From Altibacter sp. (GTDB taxonomy: Bacteria > Bacteroidota > Bacteroidia > Flavobacteriales > Flavobacteriaceae), in contig NZ_JAIOHK010000063.1 of assembly GCF_019913785.1 (NCBI RefSeq), positions 62,001 to 126,000 on the forward strand: DNA of 64,000 bases. The letters run 5' to 3'. Shown here piece after piece: positions 25,169-35,196 of the stretch; the stretch's first letter is position 1, and the number at the start of each line of letters is the position of its first letter. The notes below the pieces were generated by a model, which was not told where the DNA came from, searched no databases, and saw only the letters and a program-made list of their open reading frames with translations. The position numbers and the translations under genes were made by a program.

Positions 25169-27529
25169 ATGGCGAAAAAGAAATCCGCTAAATCGAAAAC
25201 CCCACGTAAAAAAATTAGTTTTACGCTCTCTAAACAACAAAAGGTACTTTTGGGTAGCTTTCTGTTCTTATTGGGGATTGCCTTGTTGTTTTCTTTTGCC
25301 TCCTATTTTTTTACCTGGCAGACCGATCAAAGCGATATCGGCCTTCTAAGCGATCGCGACTTGGAAGCCCAGAATTGGTTGAACAAATTTGGGGCCAACG
25401 TCGGTCATTTTTTTATATATGACGGCTTCGGAATTTCGGCCTTTATCCTAGCCTTTTTAATCACCCTTACCGGAGTTTACTTCTTTTTCGATTTCGCAAA
25501 AAAACAATTAAAACGCTTTTGGTTCTGGGGCGTCTTACTTATGATATGGTTCTCGGTATTTTTTGGATTTTTCAAATCGACCGCCAATTTGTTCAGTGGC
25601 ACCATAGGATATGAACTCAACGATCTGCTTCAGGATTATCTGGGTTTAATAGGCGCTATTCTAGTGATGACCTTTCTTGCCATCATCTACCTGGTGGTGC
25701 GTTTAAAAGTAACACCCGATAAGGTTACGACCGCGTTAAAAAGTACTAAAAAGGAAATAGCCAACGATTTTGCTTCAGAAACAATTGCTTCGGAAATAGG
25801 AACCGATGCCATCTCGCAAACCGATTACGAAAAGGAGGTAGTTGATGCGGTATTGCCTTCCGAAGAAGAAATAGAGGACCTTCCCGAACCGGTTATAAAA
25901 ACTTCCGAAGATTTTTCTATTTCTGAAGAAACCAATGTCGAAATGGAAATTGAGCAGGCTCCCGAAGAAGAGATCATGGAAGGAGATATCAGCAAAAAAC
26001 TGGTAGAAGATTTTGGCGAATTCGATCCTACTTTGGAACTCAGTAATTATAAATTTCCATCGATCGAACTGTTGAAAGATTATACAGGTGGAAAAGGAAT
26101 TACCATCAATCAAGAAGAACTCGAGGAAAACAAGAACCGAATTGTCAATACACTTAATAACTACAAGATAGGGATTGCAAACATCAAAGCAACCGTGGGG
26201 CCTACGGTGACCTTATACGAAATTGTACCGGATGCGGGAATTCGGATTTCAAAAATTAAGAACTTAGAAGACGATATTGCCCTATCGCTTTCGGCATTGG
26301 GGATTCGAATTATAGCTCCTATCCCGGGGCGCGGTACTATTGGGATTGAAGTGCCCAACAAAACACCAAAAATTGTTTCGATGCGTTCGGTGATTGCTTC
26401 ACCTAAATTTCAGAATGCCGAAATGGAACTCCCCATGGCATTGGGAAAAACCATCAGCAATGAAACCTTTGTAGTCGACCTGGCTAAAATGCCTCACCTA
26501 CTTATGGCAGGAGCCACCGGACAAGGGAAGTCGGTAGGTTTAAATGCCATACTTACCTCCTTACTTTATAAAAAACATCCTGCAGAAGTTAAATTGGTAC
26601 TGGTTGACCCTAAAAAAGTGGAATTGACGCTTTTTAATAAAATTGAACGACATTATCTAGCCAAACTACCCGATACCGAAGAGGCCATTATAACCGATAC
26701 CAACAAGGTGGTGTATACACTGAATTCACTTTGTATTGAAATGGACGCCCGCTACGACCTCCTTAAGGATGCCATGGTGCGCAATATTAAGGAGTACAAT
26801 ACCAAATTCAAGGCCCGAAAACTAAACCCCCACGAGGGACATCGTTTCCTGCCGTATATCGTACTAGTAATCGATGAATTTGCCGATCTTATCATGACTG
26901 CAGGCAAGGAAGTGGAAACACCCATCGCAAGACTGGCACAACTGGCGCGAGCTATTGGAATTCATTTGATAATTGCCACACAACGTCCTTCGGTAAATGT
27001 AATTACCGGTATTATTAAGGCCAACTTCCCGGCTCGTATTGCTTTTAGGGTAACTAGTAAGATCGATTCCCGTACCATTTTGGACAGTTCGGGAGCCGAT
27101 CAATTGATTGGTCGTGGCGATATGTTATTTACACAAGGAAATGATCTAACCAGATTGCAATGCGCCTTTGTCGATACCCCTGAAGTTGCCGATATAACCG
27201 ATTATATTGGATCTCAAAAAGCCTATCCCGATGCTTATTTATTACCAGAATACGAAGGAGAAGAAGGTGGCACAAATCTTGATATTAGCATAGAGGAACG
27301 AGACAAGATGTTTCGGGATGCTGCAGAAGTTTTGGTGATTGCTCAACAAGGCTCTGCTTCCTTATTACAACGAAAGTTGAAACTAGGGTACAATCGTGCC
27401 GGTAGGATCATCGATCAGTTAGAGGCTGCTGGAATTGTAGGTCCTTTTGAAGGGAGCAAGGCCAGACAAGTACTTGTTCCAACCATTGACGCATTAAACC
27501 AACTATTAGAAAACGAAAGTAATTCTTAG
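25169..27529 (+). CDS. ftsK: DNA translocase FtsK/SpoIIIE
   Basis: This 786-residue DNA pump acts at the septum in chromosome segregation. It has a basic N-terminus, four membrane helices (about 25-180), a Glu-rich linker (about 215-270) and the motor. The motor shows Walker A GATGQGKS (about 450), LVDPKKVELTLF, Walker B VLVIDEFADLI (about 570), HLIIATQRPSVNVITG and SKIDSRTILDSSGADQLIGRGDM. The C-terminal winged-helix gamma domain (LLQRKLKLGYNRAGRIIDQL) reads KOPS-type sequences. It heads the operon with lolA four nt downstream. Confidence 0.97.
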   Translation: MAKKKSAKSKTPRKKISFTLSKQQKVLLGSFLFLLGIALLFSFASYFFTWQTDQSDIGLLSDRDLEAQNWLNKFGANVGHFFIYDGFGISAFILAFLITLTGVYFFFDFAKKQLKRFWFWGVLLMIWFSVFFGFFKSTANLFSGTIGYELNDLLQDYLGLIGAILVMTFLAIIYLVVRLKVTPDKVTTALKSTKKEIANDFASETIASEIGTDAISQTDYEKEVVDAVLPSEEEIEDLPEPVIKTSEDFSISEETNVEMEIEQAPEEEIMEGDISKKLVEDFGEFDPTLELSNYKFPSIELLKDYTGGKGITINQEELEENKNRIVNTLNNYKIGIANIKATVGPTVTLYEIVPDAGIRISKIKNLEDDIALSLSALGIRIIAPIPGRGTIGIEVPNKTPKIVSMRSVIASPKFQNAEMELPMALGKTISNETFVVDLAKMPHLLMAGATGQGKSVGLNAILTSLLYKKHPAEVKLVLVDPKKVELTLFNKIERHYLAKLPDTEEAIITDTNKVVYTLNSLCIEMDARYDLLKDAMVRNIKEYNTKFKARKLNPHEGHRFLPYIVLVIDEFADLIMTAGKEVETPIARLAQLARAIGIHLIIATQRPSVNVITGIIKANFPARIAFRVTSKIDSRTILDSSGADQLIGRGDMLFTQGNDLTRLQCAFVDTPEVADITDYIGSQKAYPDAYLLPEYEGEEGGTNLDISIEERDKMFRDAAEVLVIAQQGSASLLQRKLKLGYNRAGRIIDQLEAAGIVGPFEGSKARQVLVPTIDALNQLLENESNS

Positions 27530-27533
27530 TAAC

Positions 27534-28172
27534 ATGAAAAAGTTAGCCTTTTTAGTACTTATCCTTTTTACCTTTTCGAGCTACGCACAAGATGCAAAAT
27601 CCTTGTTGAATGAAGTTTCAGCCAAGGCAAAGAGCTATGATAATATTCAGATTGATTTCAAATACAATCTCAACAACGTAAAAGAGAAAGTAAATCAGGA
27701 TACACGAGGTGATGTCACGCTTTCGGGAAATAAGTATATATTACACATGATGGGAACCACTCGTTTGTTTGACGGTAAAAAGATATTTACCATTGTTCCT
27801 GAAGATGAAGAAGTAACCATTTCTACCTATAATACACAGGATGATAAAGATGTAACACCGTCAAAATTATTGACTTTTTACGAGAAGGGATATACGTCCA
27901 AAATGGATGTTGTACAGAATGTAAAGGGTCGGAAAATTCAGTTTGTAAAATTGATTCCCATCGATTCTAAGGCCGAAATGAAAGAAGTATTACTAGGTAT
28001 AGACGTGCAAACGAAACATATTTATAAACTTATACAAACCGATGCCAAGGGAACAAAATACACGCTTACGGTAAATTCATTCAAAACCAATCAGCCGTTG
28101 TCCAAAACTCTTTTTACCTTTGACGAAGCTAAGTACAAGCAGGATGGATACTACATCAATAAGCTTGATTAG
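27534..28172 (+). CDS. lolA: Outer-membrane lipoprotein carrier LolA-type protein
   Basis: This 212-residue periplasmic carrier has a signal peptide (MKKLAFLVLILFTFSSYAQ) followed by LLNEVSAKAKSYDNIQIDF, the LolA-like half-barrel start. The later strands (KKIFTIVPEDEEVTISTY) and the GYT segment also match the family. Its place between ftsK and an LptF/G permease, four and eight nt apart, is an arrangement I recall from flavobacteria. It should ferry lipoproteins to the outer membrane. Confidence 0.88.
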   Translation: MKKLAFLVLILFTFSSYAQDAKSLLNEVSAKAKSYDNIQIDFKYNLNNVKEKVNQDTRGDVTLSGNKYILHMMGTTRLFDGKKIFTIVPEDEEVTISTYNTQDDKDVTPSKLLTFYEKGYTSKMDVVQNVKGRKIQFVKLIPIDSKAEMKEVLLGIDVQTKHIYKLIQTDAKGTKYTLTVNSFKTNQPLSKTLFTFDEAKYKQDGYYINKLD

Positions 28173-28180
28173 CCGATGTT

Positions 28181-29611
28181 TTGAAAATTCTGGATCGCTA
28201 CATATTAGTCACCTTCCTGAAGACGTTTTTTAGCGTCTTCATTATTTTAATGTTCATTTTTGTGCTTCAAACTATTTGGTTGTACATCAATGAGCTCGCG
28301 GGAAAGGATCTGGATGTTTGGGTTGTATTAAAATTCTTATGGTACGTCTCCCCGCGCCTAATTCCATTGGTGCTACCGCTGACAATTTTGGTAACCTCCT
28401 TGATGGTTTTTGGAAGTTTTTCTGAAAAATACGAATTCGCAGCGATGAAGTCGACCGGAATATCACTGCAGCGCGCCATGCGAAGTCTTACGGTTTTTAT
28501 TTTAGTGCTTGCAGGCGTTGCCTTTCTCTTTGCCAATAATGTGATCCCCTATTCGGAATATAAATGGCAAAACCTAAGGCGAAATATCGCACAGGTGAGT
28601 CCGTCCATGATCATAGCCGAAGGACAGTTTAGTCAGATTGGTGACGATTTCAACATAAAGGTAGGTAAGAAAAGTGGAGACCGAGATCAGTTTTTGAACG
28701 ATATTGTAATTCATCAAAAAAAACCTTCGAAGCCCAATGGAAACTACACGGTTATTATTGCCGATAATGGCGAACTGGCTAGCCAAGAAGGAAGCAATAC
28801 GCTTTCTTTAATTCTGAATGACGGAAATTATTACGATGATGTACAGGTTAAGGACATAAAAAAACAACTTCGAAAACCCTTTGCCAAAAGCTATTTCGAA
28901 TCCTATACCATCAATATCGATCTTACCAAATTTAACGATACCGATATCGATAAAGAAAACGAACTCAACAACCATAATATGTACAAAATTAATGAGTTGT
29001 TCGTTGAGATCGATTCCCTGTCCAATAGCTATACCAGAGATATTGCGGCCTTTTCTGAAACCATGTATACCCGTACCGGAGTGACCAAGTTTAGCGGGGA
29101 AACACCTGTTAAAAAAGACTCCATCAAACCCTTTAATTTGATAACCGATCTTTACGAAACCAAACAACAGGCCGATATTATTTCGCTGGCCATTACAAAT
29201 GTTCGGGGTACCATTCAAGCGGTAAAGGGCAAAAAAACTGAATTTCATATCAAGACCAAACGGATTAACAAACACGAAATCGCATTGCATGAAAAGTATG
29301 TGTTGGCGCTGGCGTGTATCATTTTGTTCTTTGTGGGTGCTCCATTGGGGGCGATCATCCGCAAAGGGGGCATGGGATTACCCATGGTGGTAGCAGTATT
29401 GCTATTTCTTACCTATCATTTTATAGGAATATTTGCTAAAAATAGTGCCGAAGATGGCACCATGCACCCCTTTATTGCCAGTTGGTTGAGTACGGCAATT
29501 ATGCTCCCATTAAGTATTTGGCTCACCTATCGCGCTACTACAGATCAAGGCATCTTTGATATTGATTCTTTCATGCAACGAATTACAGGTCTATTTAAAA
29601 AGAAAGAATAG
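28181..29611 (+). CDS. LptF/LptG family LPS-export permease (TTG start)
   Basis: This 476-residue inner-membrane permease belongs to the LPS export ABC transporter. MKILDRYILVTFLKTFF is the family N-terminus, with helices near 12-32, 60-80, 98-118 and four at the C-terminus (about 370-460), and a large periplasmic beta-jellyroll insert between. The family start falls on a TTG; the only nearby ATG (28176) reads ATG-TTT-TGA and is dead, so TTG is very probably the true start. LptF and LptG cannot be separated from sequence here; no lptB is adjacent. Confidence 0.9.
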   Translation: MKILDRYILVTFLKTFFSVFIILMFIFVLQTIWLYINELAGKDLDVWVVLKFLWYVSPRLIPLVLPLTILVTSLMVFGSFSEKYEFAAMKSTGISLQRAMRSLTVFILVLAGVAFLFANNVIPYSEYKWQNLRRNIAQVSPSMIIAEGQFSQIGDDFNIKVGKKSGDRDQFLNDIVIHQKKPSKPNGNYTVIIADNGELASQEGSNTLSLILNDGNYYDDVQVKDIKKQLRKPFAKSYFESYTINIDLTKFNDTDIDKENELNNHNMYKINELFVEIDSLSNSYTRDIAAFSETMYTRTGVTKFSGETPVKKDSIKPFNLITDLYETKQQADIISLAITNVRGTIQAVKGKKTEFHIKTKRINKHEIALHEKYVLALACIILFFVGAPLGAIIRKGGMGLPMVVAVLLFLTYHFIGIFAKNSAEDGTMHPFIASWLSTAIMLPLSIWLTYRATTDQGIFDIDSFMQRITGLFKKKE

Positions 29612-29613
29612 CA

Positions 29614-29646
29614 TTTACCAAAGAAGTTTAGTTTTCAATATCTTTG
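29614..29646 (+). promoter_or_regulatory. Promoter-like sequence before ribBA
   Basis: TATCTTTG at 29639-29646 fits the Bacteroidota -7 box, with a weak TTTA at about 21 nt upstream. It lies 18 nt before the ATG. Confidence 0.45.
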
Positions 29647-29664
29647 CACTTACAATTGAATGCT

Positions 29665-30813
29665 ATGATTACTACCGAAAAAAACACATCAATACAACTC
29701 AATACCATTTCCGAAGCCATAGAAGATATCAGGAATGGGAAGATTATTATTGTAGTGGATGATGAAAATCGCGAAAATGAAGGCGATTTTATTGCCGCCG
29801 CCGAGATGGTAACTCCCGAAATGATCAATTTTATGGCGACGAACGGTCGCGGACTTATTTGCGCCCCACTCACAGAAGAAAGATGCAATGCCCTTGACCT
29901 AAATATGATGGTTGAAAACAACACTGTTTTGCACCATACACAGTTTACGGTTTCGGTAGATTTAATTGGTCACGGTTGTACTACGGGAATTTCGGTACAC
30001 GACAGGGCGAAGACCATTAAGGCATTAGTAAACAAAGATACCAAACCGGGTGATCTGGGAAGACCCGGACATATATTTCCTTTAAAAGCTAAAACCGGCG
30101 GAGTATTGCGCCGTACAGGACACACCGAAGCCACAATTGATCTGGCCAGGCTGGCCGGTTTTCAACCGGCAGGTATTTTGGTGGAGATTCTAAACGAAGA
30201 TGGCACGATGGCGCGTTTACCTCAATTGGTAAAAGTGGCTAAAAAATTCGATTTAAAGATCATCTCTATTGAAGACTTGGTGGCCTATCGCATGGAGCAC
30301 GATTCGCTTATCAAAAAAGAGGAGGACTTTAGTATCAATACCAAGTTTGGTAATTTCAGATTACGGGCATATAAACAAACTACCAATGATCAGGTTCATA
30401 TTGCTTTAACAAAGGGTAATTGGAAAGAGAATGAACCCGTGATGGTTCGCGTAAATGCCACTCTGGTAAACGGTGATATTTTGGGTACGTTGACAAACAA
30501 TACCGAACAGAAACTAGACGATATGTTTAGTGTAATCAATTCTGAAGGGAAAGGAGCCATTGTTTTTATTAATCAACAGAGTCAATCGCTAAACCTTTTG
30601 AATCGCTTAAAAGAACTGAAAGGAGCGCAAAAACCAAACGAAATAGCCAAAGCGCCGCGTATTGATATGGACAGCAAGGATTTCGGGATTGGAGCCCAGA
30701 TTCTCCACGATTTGGGAATTCACAAAATTCGTCTTATTTCTAATAGTGAACAAACCAAGCGTGTTGGGATGATTGGGTATGGGCTTGAGATTACAGAATA
30801 TGTGAGCTATTAA
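29665..30813 (+). CDS. ribBA: 3,4-dihydroxy-2-butanone 4-phosphate synthase with degenerate GTP cyclohydrolase II-like domain
   Basis: The first 200 or so residues are an intact RibB domain, with acidic loop [11 protein letters not shown] and [38 protein letters not shown]. It converts ribulose 5-phosphate to the four-carbon unit of riboflavin. The C-terminal 170 residues align with GTP cyclohydrolase II, but the three zinc-binding cysteines are absent: the SEC-LTGD region reads NATLVNGD and RCDCG reads TNNTE. The second half is therefore probably not a cyclohydrolase. I start at MITTEK, 21 nt inside a possible TTG start. Its stop overlaps the convergent lipoprotein gene by four bases. Confidence 0.93.
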   Translation: MITTEKNTSIQLNTISEAIEDIRNGKIIIVVDDENRENEGDFIAAAEMVTPEMINFMATNGRGLICAPLTEERCNALDLNMMVENNTVLHHTQFTVSVDLIGHGCTTGISVHDRAKTIKALVNKDTKPGDLGRPGHIFPLKAKTGGVLRRTGHTEATIDLARLAGFQPAGILVEILNEDGTMARLPQLVKVAKKFDLKIISIEDLVAYRMEHDSLIKKEEDFSINTKFGNFRLRAYKQTTNDQVHIALTKGNWKENEPVMVRVNATLVNGDILGTLTNNTEQKLDDMFSVINSEGKGAIVFINQQSQSLNLLNRLKELKGAQKPNEIAKAPRIDMDSKDFGIGAQILHDLGIHKIRLISNSEQTKRVGMIGYGLEITEYVSY

Positions 30814-31691
30814 TAGTTATTTTTTCTGAAAAAATAAACCGCATCACTTGGAATTTCAGGTACTACCGTATGTTTGTGTTTTTTAAACCAAGACGCATTT
30901 AAGCCTCTTTCATGATCTAAATCGTAACTACCTATTACCTCCGTTTTTACAAAATTCCAACCTTGTTTCAACTGAAGGTCATAAACCACCTCTGTTGCTG
31001 CATCTATTGTATTGGTCCCATCTCTTCGAACTTTATCTTTTCTATTTTCGGTTCCTTGCATCTTACAAGCCTCATCTACATATACCCAATAAAGAATATA
31101 ACCTTCGTCACCCATGGTCAATGTACTTTGGTTGGTAAGATTATAGGTTACACGTACAGAGTTTCCCATTGTAATATTGCCAATAATTTTATCATGTTGT
31201 TCCACTTGTAAAGAAGTTCTGGAAAAAGAACCGACTTTTCCATTATCATAACGTAATGCTCCAATATCTTGGAAATCGAAAAACACAAGGTTCCCTATAT
31301 AGTCTAAGCTTGTTTCGGTTGTTATAACTTCGGGTAAATTAATCTGTACAAGACCTTCAGAATTTACACTCCCAACGTGTATTATTTTAGGCTCAGATCC
31401 ATTTCCTATTGATTTATACGACATTAAAAGCTTGGCAGAACCACCATCCCAATTTTCGAACTTATTATTTTTACTCATCATAGTATTTTTCCAATACCAA
31501 TCGTCTTGGGAGTTTTCAGCTATTGAACTGTTATTCTCGCTTATAACTTCAGACTTCATATTTTCTACATTAACAGTTTTAGCATTAGCAATACTATCCT
31601 GAATTGCAGAAGATTCGTTTTTGGAATCTTCACTATTTTTACAACTATTCAAGAAGATAAATGCAAGTAGAATAATTATTGTTGGTTTCAT
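30810..31691 (-). CDS. Lipoprotein of unknown function
   Basis: This 293-residue protein has a lipobox in MKPTIIILLAFIFLNSCKNS (Cys about residue 17), so it is lipid-anchored. After a Ser/Asn/Glu-rich linker the rest appears to be one beta-rich domain. Visible segments are DDWYWKNTMMSKNNK, NLVFFDFQDIGALRYDNGK, GYILYWVYVDEACKMQG and LKQGWNFVKTEV. No family was recognised. I choose the ATG giving MKPT because it places the lipobox correctly; a start ten codons earlier would add a poor leader. Confidence 0.75.
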   Translation of the reverse strand: MKPTIIILLAFIFLNSCKNSEDSKNESSAIQDSIANAKTVNVENMKSEVISENNSSIAENSQDDWYWKNTMMSKNNKFENWDGGSAKLLMSYKSIGNGSEPKIIHVGSVNSEGLVQINLPEVITTETSLDYIGNLVFFDFQDIGALRYDNGKVGSFSRTSLQVEQHDKIIGNITMGNSVRVTYNLTNQSTLTMGDEGYILYWVYVDEACKMQGTENRKDKVRRDGTNTIDAATEVVYDLQLKQGWNFVKTEVIGSYDLDHERGLNASWFKKHKHTVVPEIPSDAVYFFRKNNY

Positions 31692-31798
31692 AATATATAA
31701 GTTTAGGTTTTTATATTTCAATATGTTTTAGTCCCCCAACAGCAAGTAAACCAAACACAATGAAATTACAATCCACGGCTTGGAATTTACGGCGTATG

Positions 31799-32998
31799 TT
31801 AACTACTAAGCACCTTTTCTATCGTTTCTTTCATAATAGTTGCGCGCTCTTGAACTTCTACCTCGCTCCAACCTATTTTGATTAAAGAAGAAATCGTTCT
31901 GCTCATCCAGGCATCACTCTTAGAGAAATCGGCTGTTTTTAGATCCTGCATCCGGGCTCTAATTTCTGAAGGCAGGCGGCCCATGGATTTCAGTTCTTTC
32001 AAGTGATTCCACCCTTTGATATAATGCCAGTTGTTCGTATACCAATAAAAGCAAGCATCTACTCCTGCTTCACCCAATGCCTTATGTACTTTTTTGGCAA
32101 GGTCTTCGGTAGGCAAAAAGAAATTTAAAAAAGAATAATTCTCTTCGCCACCTTCCGGCACACGTCTAAAGGTCACGCCTTCAATAGTGGAGAGGGCCTC
32201 TCGGATTATCGAATAGTTTCGTTTTTGTGTTTTTAGAATTCCGTCAAGCTTGTCCAACTGTGCCAAACCTACTGCCGCATGCAATTCTGAAATTCTGAAA
32301 TTATACCCTAAATAAGGGTGTGATTCAGCACCGCGATCATTTCCCACATGGTCGTGACCATGGTCCTGAAACTGATCTAATTTTACGGCGTACTGCTCGT
32401 TATTGGTAATAATACCGCCACCTTCACCACAGGTAATGGTTTTTACAAAATCGAATGAAAAACATCCCAAGTCGCCAATGCTACCCAAGGGCTTGCCTTC
32501 ATAGGTACCTCCTAAGGCCTGACAAGCATCTTCCAGCAAAATGAGTTTATGATTGTTGCAGAGGGCCTTTAAGGCCTTCAAGTTAGCCATGGAACCACAC
32601 ATGTGCACCGGCATCACGCATCGTGTATTTGGCGTGATTGCTGCTTCGACCGCTTTTGGATCCAAGGTCAATGTATCATCTATATCGACCAATACCGGAA
32701 CAGCGCCCAGCATCATAATCGATTCGAAACTGGCAACAAAGGTAAACGTAGGCATGATTACCTCATCCCCTGCTCCAATTCCGGCGGCAGCGAGTGCCGT
32801 GGTCAAAGCCGAAGTCCCACTGGAAACCAATTGACAATATTGCGATTGCATACGTTCGGCGAAGGCCTTTTCAAATTCCTTGGCTTTCCAGTGGCCATTT
32901 CGCATACCATCAAAACCATAGCGCATGAGCACACCACTTTCTAAAACATCACTTACTTGTTTGCGTTCTTCGGCGCCAAAAATTTCAAATCCGGGCAT
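31799..32998 (-). CDS. DegT/DnrJ/EryC1 family PLP-dependent aminotransferase
   Basis: This 399-residue fold-type I enzyme belongs to the sugar aminotransferase family, which aminates keto sugars for surface polysaccharides. Visible signatures are SSGTSALTTALAAAGIGAGDEVIMP (quoted in part: SSGTSALTTAL), LLEDACQALGG with the PLP aspartate, and the Schiff-base lysine in SFDFVKTITCGEGGG. YLGYNFRISELHAAVGLAQL is also typical. No polysaccharide genes are nearby, so it may make a cofactor-like or single-sugar product; the substrate is unknown. Confidence 0.9.
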   Translation of the reverse strand: MPGFEIFGAEERKQVSDVLESGVLMRYGFDGMRNGHWKAKEFEKAFAERMQSQYCQLVSSGTSALTTALAAAGIGAGDEVIMPTFTFVASFESIMMLGAVPVLVDIDDTLTLDPKAVEAAITPNTRCVMPVHMCGSMANLKALKALCNNHKLILLEDACQALGGTYEGKPLGSIGDLGCFSFDFVKTITCGEGGGIITNNEQYAVKLDQFQDHGHDHVGNDRGAESHPYLGYNFRISELHAAVGLAQLDKLDGILKTQKRNYSIIREALSTIEGVTFRRVPEGGEENYSFLNFFLPTEDLAKKVHKALGEAGVDACFYWYTNNWHYIKGWNHLKELKSMGRLPSEIRARMQDLKTADFSKSDAWMSRTISSLIKIGWSEVEVQERATIMKETIEKVLSS

Positions 32999-33195
32999 AT
33001 CTTGTCTTAATTTTGATTGTTAACTATGATCTAAAGGGTGTAGATGAATGACAAAGGTAAGCGTTGCGTTGTCAATTCAAAATTGGTATTCGATTTAATT
33101 TATAGTAAATAAATTAAAACATAGAAAGAGATGCTAGACCTAATTAAAAGCCGTTGTACAAAGAAAAGAGACTAAAAACGTTTAAAACTTTCCGC

Positions 33196-33819
33196 TCAAC
33201 TGCGAAATTTTATAACGATCCAACGTCCTAAACCATCCGAACCAGCATCATCGTCGTATACAAGGTCGATAAATCCTTCTCCACTAATTGAAAGTTGTGA
33301 AGTGGCTGCAGTCAATATTCTATTTTGAGGTAGTGCCAATGGACTGTTCTCCAAAATACTTACTCCAGCCGTTTCTGAAAAATAAAGTGACACATGTCTC
33401 CCATTAACACCTCCTGTGATCCCAGCAATATTTGCACTCACTAAATACCCATAAACTCTAATGAATGTGGCCCTCGAATTAATGCCGGATGACCCCAAAT
33501 CAAGATCTAGGTTATTAATGGTACCTCCAGCTAATGGACCCAGGTTAAAATCACCCACAGTCCCAGACACCGGTGCAGTGTCTAGACTATTATCTATAAT
33601 AATAAGATTTGCCCCAAGGTCAGTTCTATTTAGAGATCTGGAAGAAGCCGTTCCTGTGAGTGAGATTTCATTGGTAGTCCCAACTGGCAATTGATTTATT
33701 CTAACTGTTCCATTCACATCGAGCGTCGCTTGAGGATTAGATGTTCCAATCCCTACTTGAGGCGATGCCGTAGAAGAAATGATAGAGAATATGACGAAAA
33801 ATACTACTCTTGTTTTCAT
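33196..33819 (-). CDS. Secreted QVGIGT-family protein, tandem paralogue 3
   Basis: This 207-residue protein has a signal peptide, then QVGIGTSNPQATLDVNGTVRI, the start seen in many flavobacterial surface proteins. The C-terminal half (VNGRHVSLYFSETAGVSIL ... GFIDLVYDDDAGSDGLGRWIVIKF) aligns with the two genes upstream. The function is unknown; it is probably surface-exposed or secreted. It is last in a run of three co-directional paralogues spaced by 2 and 28 nt. Confidence 0.78.
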   Translation of the reverse strand: MKTRVVFFVIFSIISSTASPQVGIGTSNPQATLDVNGTVRINQLPVGTTNEISLTGTASSRSLNRTDLGANLIIIDNSLDTAPVSGTVGDFNLGPLAGGTINNLDLDLGSSGINSRATFIRVYGYLVSANIAGITGGVNGRHVSLYFSETAGVSILENSPLALPQNRILTAATSQLSISGEGFIDLVYDDDAGSDGLGRWIVIKFRS

Positions 33820-33821
33820 AG

Positions 33822-34442
33822 TTAGTCGTGTATTGATAATAGAATCCAGCGTTGTGCATTGCCGTCATAAATAAATTCCACACTTCCGGTGCCGGCGAGT
33901 GTTTCCGAACCGGCAAGAACCTTCATCCTATTCCTCGGTAAGGAATTTAAACTCTTAGGGTCCGATTCATCGATAAACACAATATTCTTGGTCACCGAAT
34001 TATAAACGAACAAATGTTGTCCATCAACCCCATCATCTATCCCTGTGATTTTTATATTAGAAGGAAGCGCTATAATATTTATCACAGTCTTTCCTTCATT
34101 TATTTCACCCGAACCCATTTCAAGATCTATATTATGAACCAAATTTCCGGGACCCACCGAAATTCCAGACAAATCGGTATCCCCTATGCTGTAATAGATA
34201 CTTCTACTTAGTTCGAGTCGATTGTTCTCTAAGGTAAGCTGATTGTCTAAATTCAGAATAGTTAGGTTGCCTACATCATCGGCCCCAACAAGGGAAGTGG
34301 AATTTTCTAGTGGTTCCAATCCTTCTACGATGAGATCCCCGTTAACTTCTAATGTTTCATGAGGAGTAAGAGTTCCAATCCCTACTTGTCCATACAGATT
34401 ACAAACCAAAAAATACAGTAAAATGGATATAGTTCTGTTCAT
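33822..34442 (-). CDS. Secreted QVGIGT-family protein, tandem paralogue 2
   Basis: This 206-residue protein has a signal peptide (MNRTISILLYFLVCNLYG), then QVGIGTLTPHETLEVNGDL and a C-terminal half with GQHLFVYNSVTKNIVFI and GSVEFIYDGNAQRWILLSI. These motifs recur in both flanking genes (EFIYDG-x4-WIL). It lacks the T9SS sorting domain. It is probably part of one transcript with its neighbours. Confidence 0.78.
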   Translation of the reverse strand: MNRTISILLYFLVCNLYGQVGIGTLTPHETLEVNGDLIVEGLEPLENSTSLVGADDVGNLTILNLDNQLTLENNRLELSRSIYYSIGDTDLSGISVGPGNLVHNIDLEMGSGEINEGKTVINIIALPSNIKITGIDDGVDGQHLFVYNSVTKNIVFIDESDPKSLNSLPRNRMKVLAGSETLAGTGSVEFIYDGNAQRWILLSIHD

Positions 34443-34470
34443 AATTAAATATTTGAATTAATAAAATGAA

Positions 34471-35079
34471 TTAGCCCCGTACATTGACCAAGATCCATTT
34501 TTCAATGGCCCCATCGTATATAAACTCTGCCACACCCACATTGTTAATTCCTATGTTTGCTCCTGATCCCGTTATAATTTTATTTTCAGAATCACTGGCA
34601 GCATTAAGATTATAAAAGGTCACACTTTGAAATTGAGAATTATAGAAATAAATGATACGCCCATCATAGCCGCCGGCAAAACCAGTTACCACATAACCAG
34701 ATGTCTCTCCTGTAAACCGAATGACCGTTTTATCCTGATTCACATCTCCTAATCCTATATCGTAATTGTTATATTGATTTACGGAGGCCGTGATCGATTG
34801 ATCTACATCTCCAATCAAAAAGATATTCGGGTCGACCGATTCGGTGACCTCCAAGGTGCCATTGGTAATATTAAAGGTAGTTCCTAATTCAAATTCTCGT
34901 GTTCCACCATTCTGAACAACACCTACAAGTCTAGTGGCTGATATGGATAAATTAGGTTCAAATTTTAGGTTGCCATTCACATGCAATGTAGCCTGTGGAT
35001 TTGTGGTATTTATTCCAACATTTTGAGAAAATGAGACGAAAAGGGGAATGACGAGCAACACATAAATAGTAATCTTCAT
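34471..35079 (-). CDS. Secreted QVGIGT-family protein, tandem paralogue 1
   Basis: This 202-residue protein has a signal peptide (MKITIYVLLVIPLFVSFSQ), then NVGINTTNPQATLHVNGNL and the C-terminal motif AEFIYDGAIEKWILVNVRG. It is the first gene of a three-paralogue run. The N-terminal module is shared with the 939-residue repeat protein elsewhere in the window. The role is unknown. Confidence 0.78.
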   Translation of the reverse strand: MKITIYVLLVIPLFVSFSQNVGINTTNPQATLHVNGNLKFEPNLSISATRLVGVVQNGGTREFELGTTFNITNGTLEVTESVDPNIFLIGDVDQSITASVNQYNNYDIGLGDVNQDKTVIRFTGETSGYVVTGFAGGYDGRIIYFYNSQFQSVTFYNLNAASDSENKIITGSGANIGINNVGVAEFIYDGAIEKWILVNVRG

Positions 35080-35196
35080 GTCTGGAATATTTAGGCGATA
35101 AACCTAAGTATAATTCCTTACAAAACAAACAATTATTGCCTTTTTTTCCGATTAAGTGTATTATTTACTCGATGAAATGCATTTTTTGTTAACATA

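Noticed and set aside
25122..25349. A 75-codon frame overlapping the start of ftsK
   Set aside because: It is the out-of-frame reading of ftsK; the ftsK frame has all family motifs.
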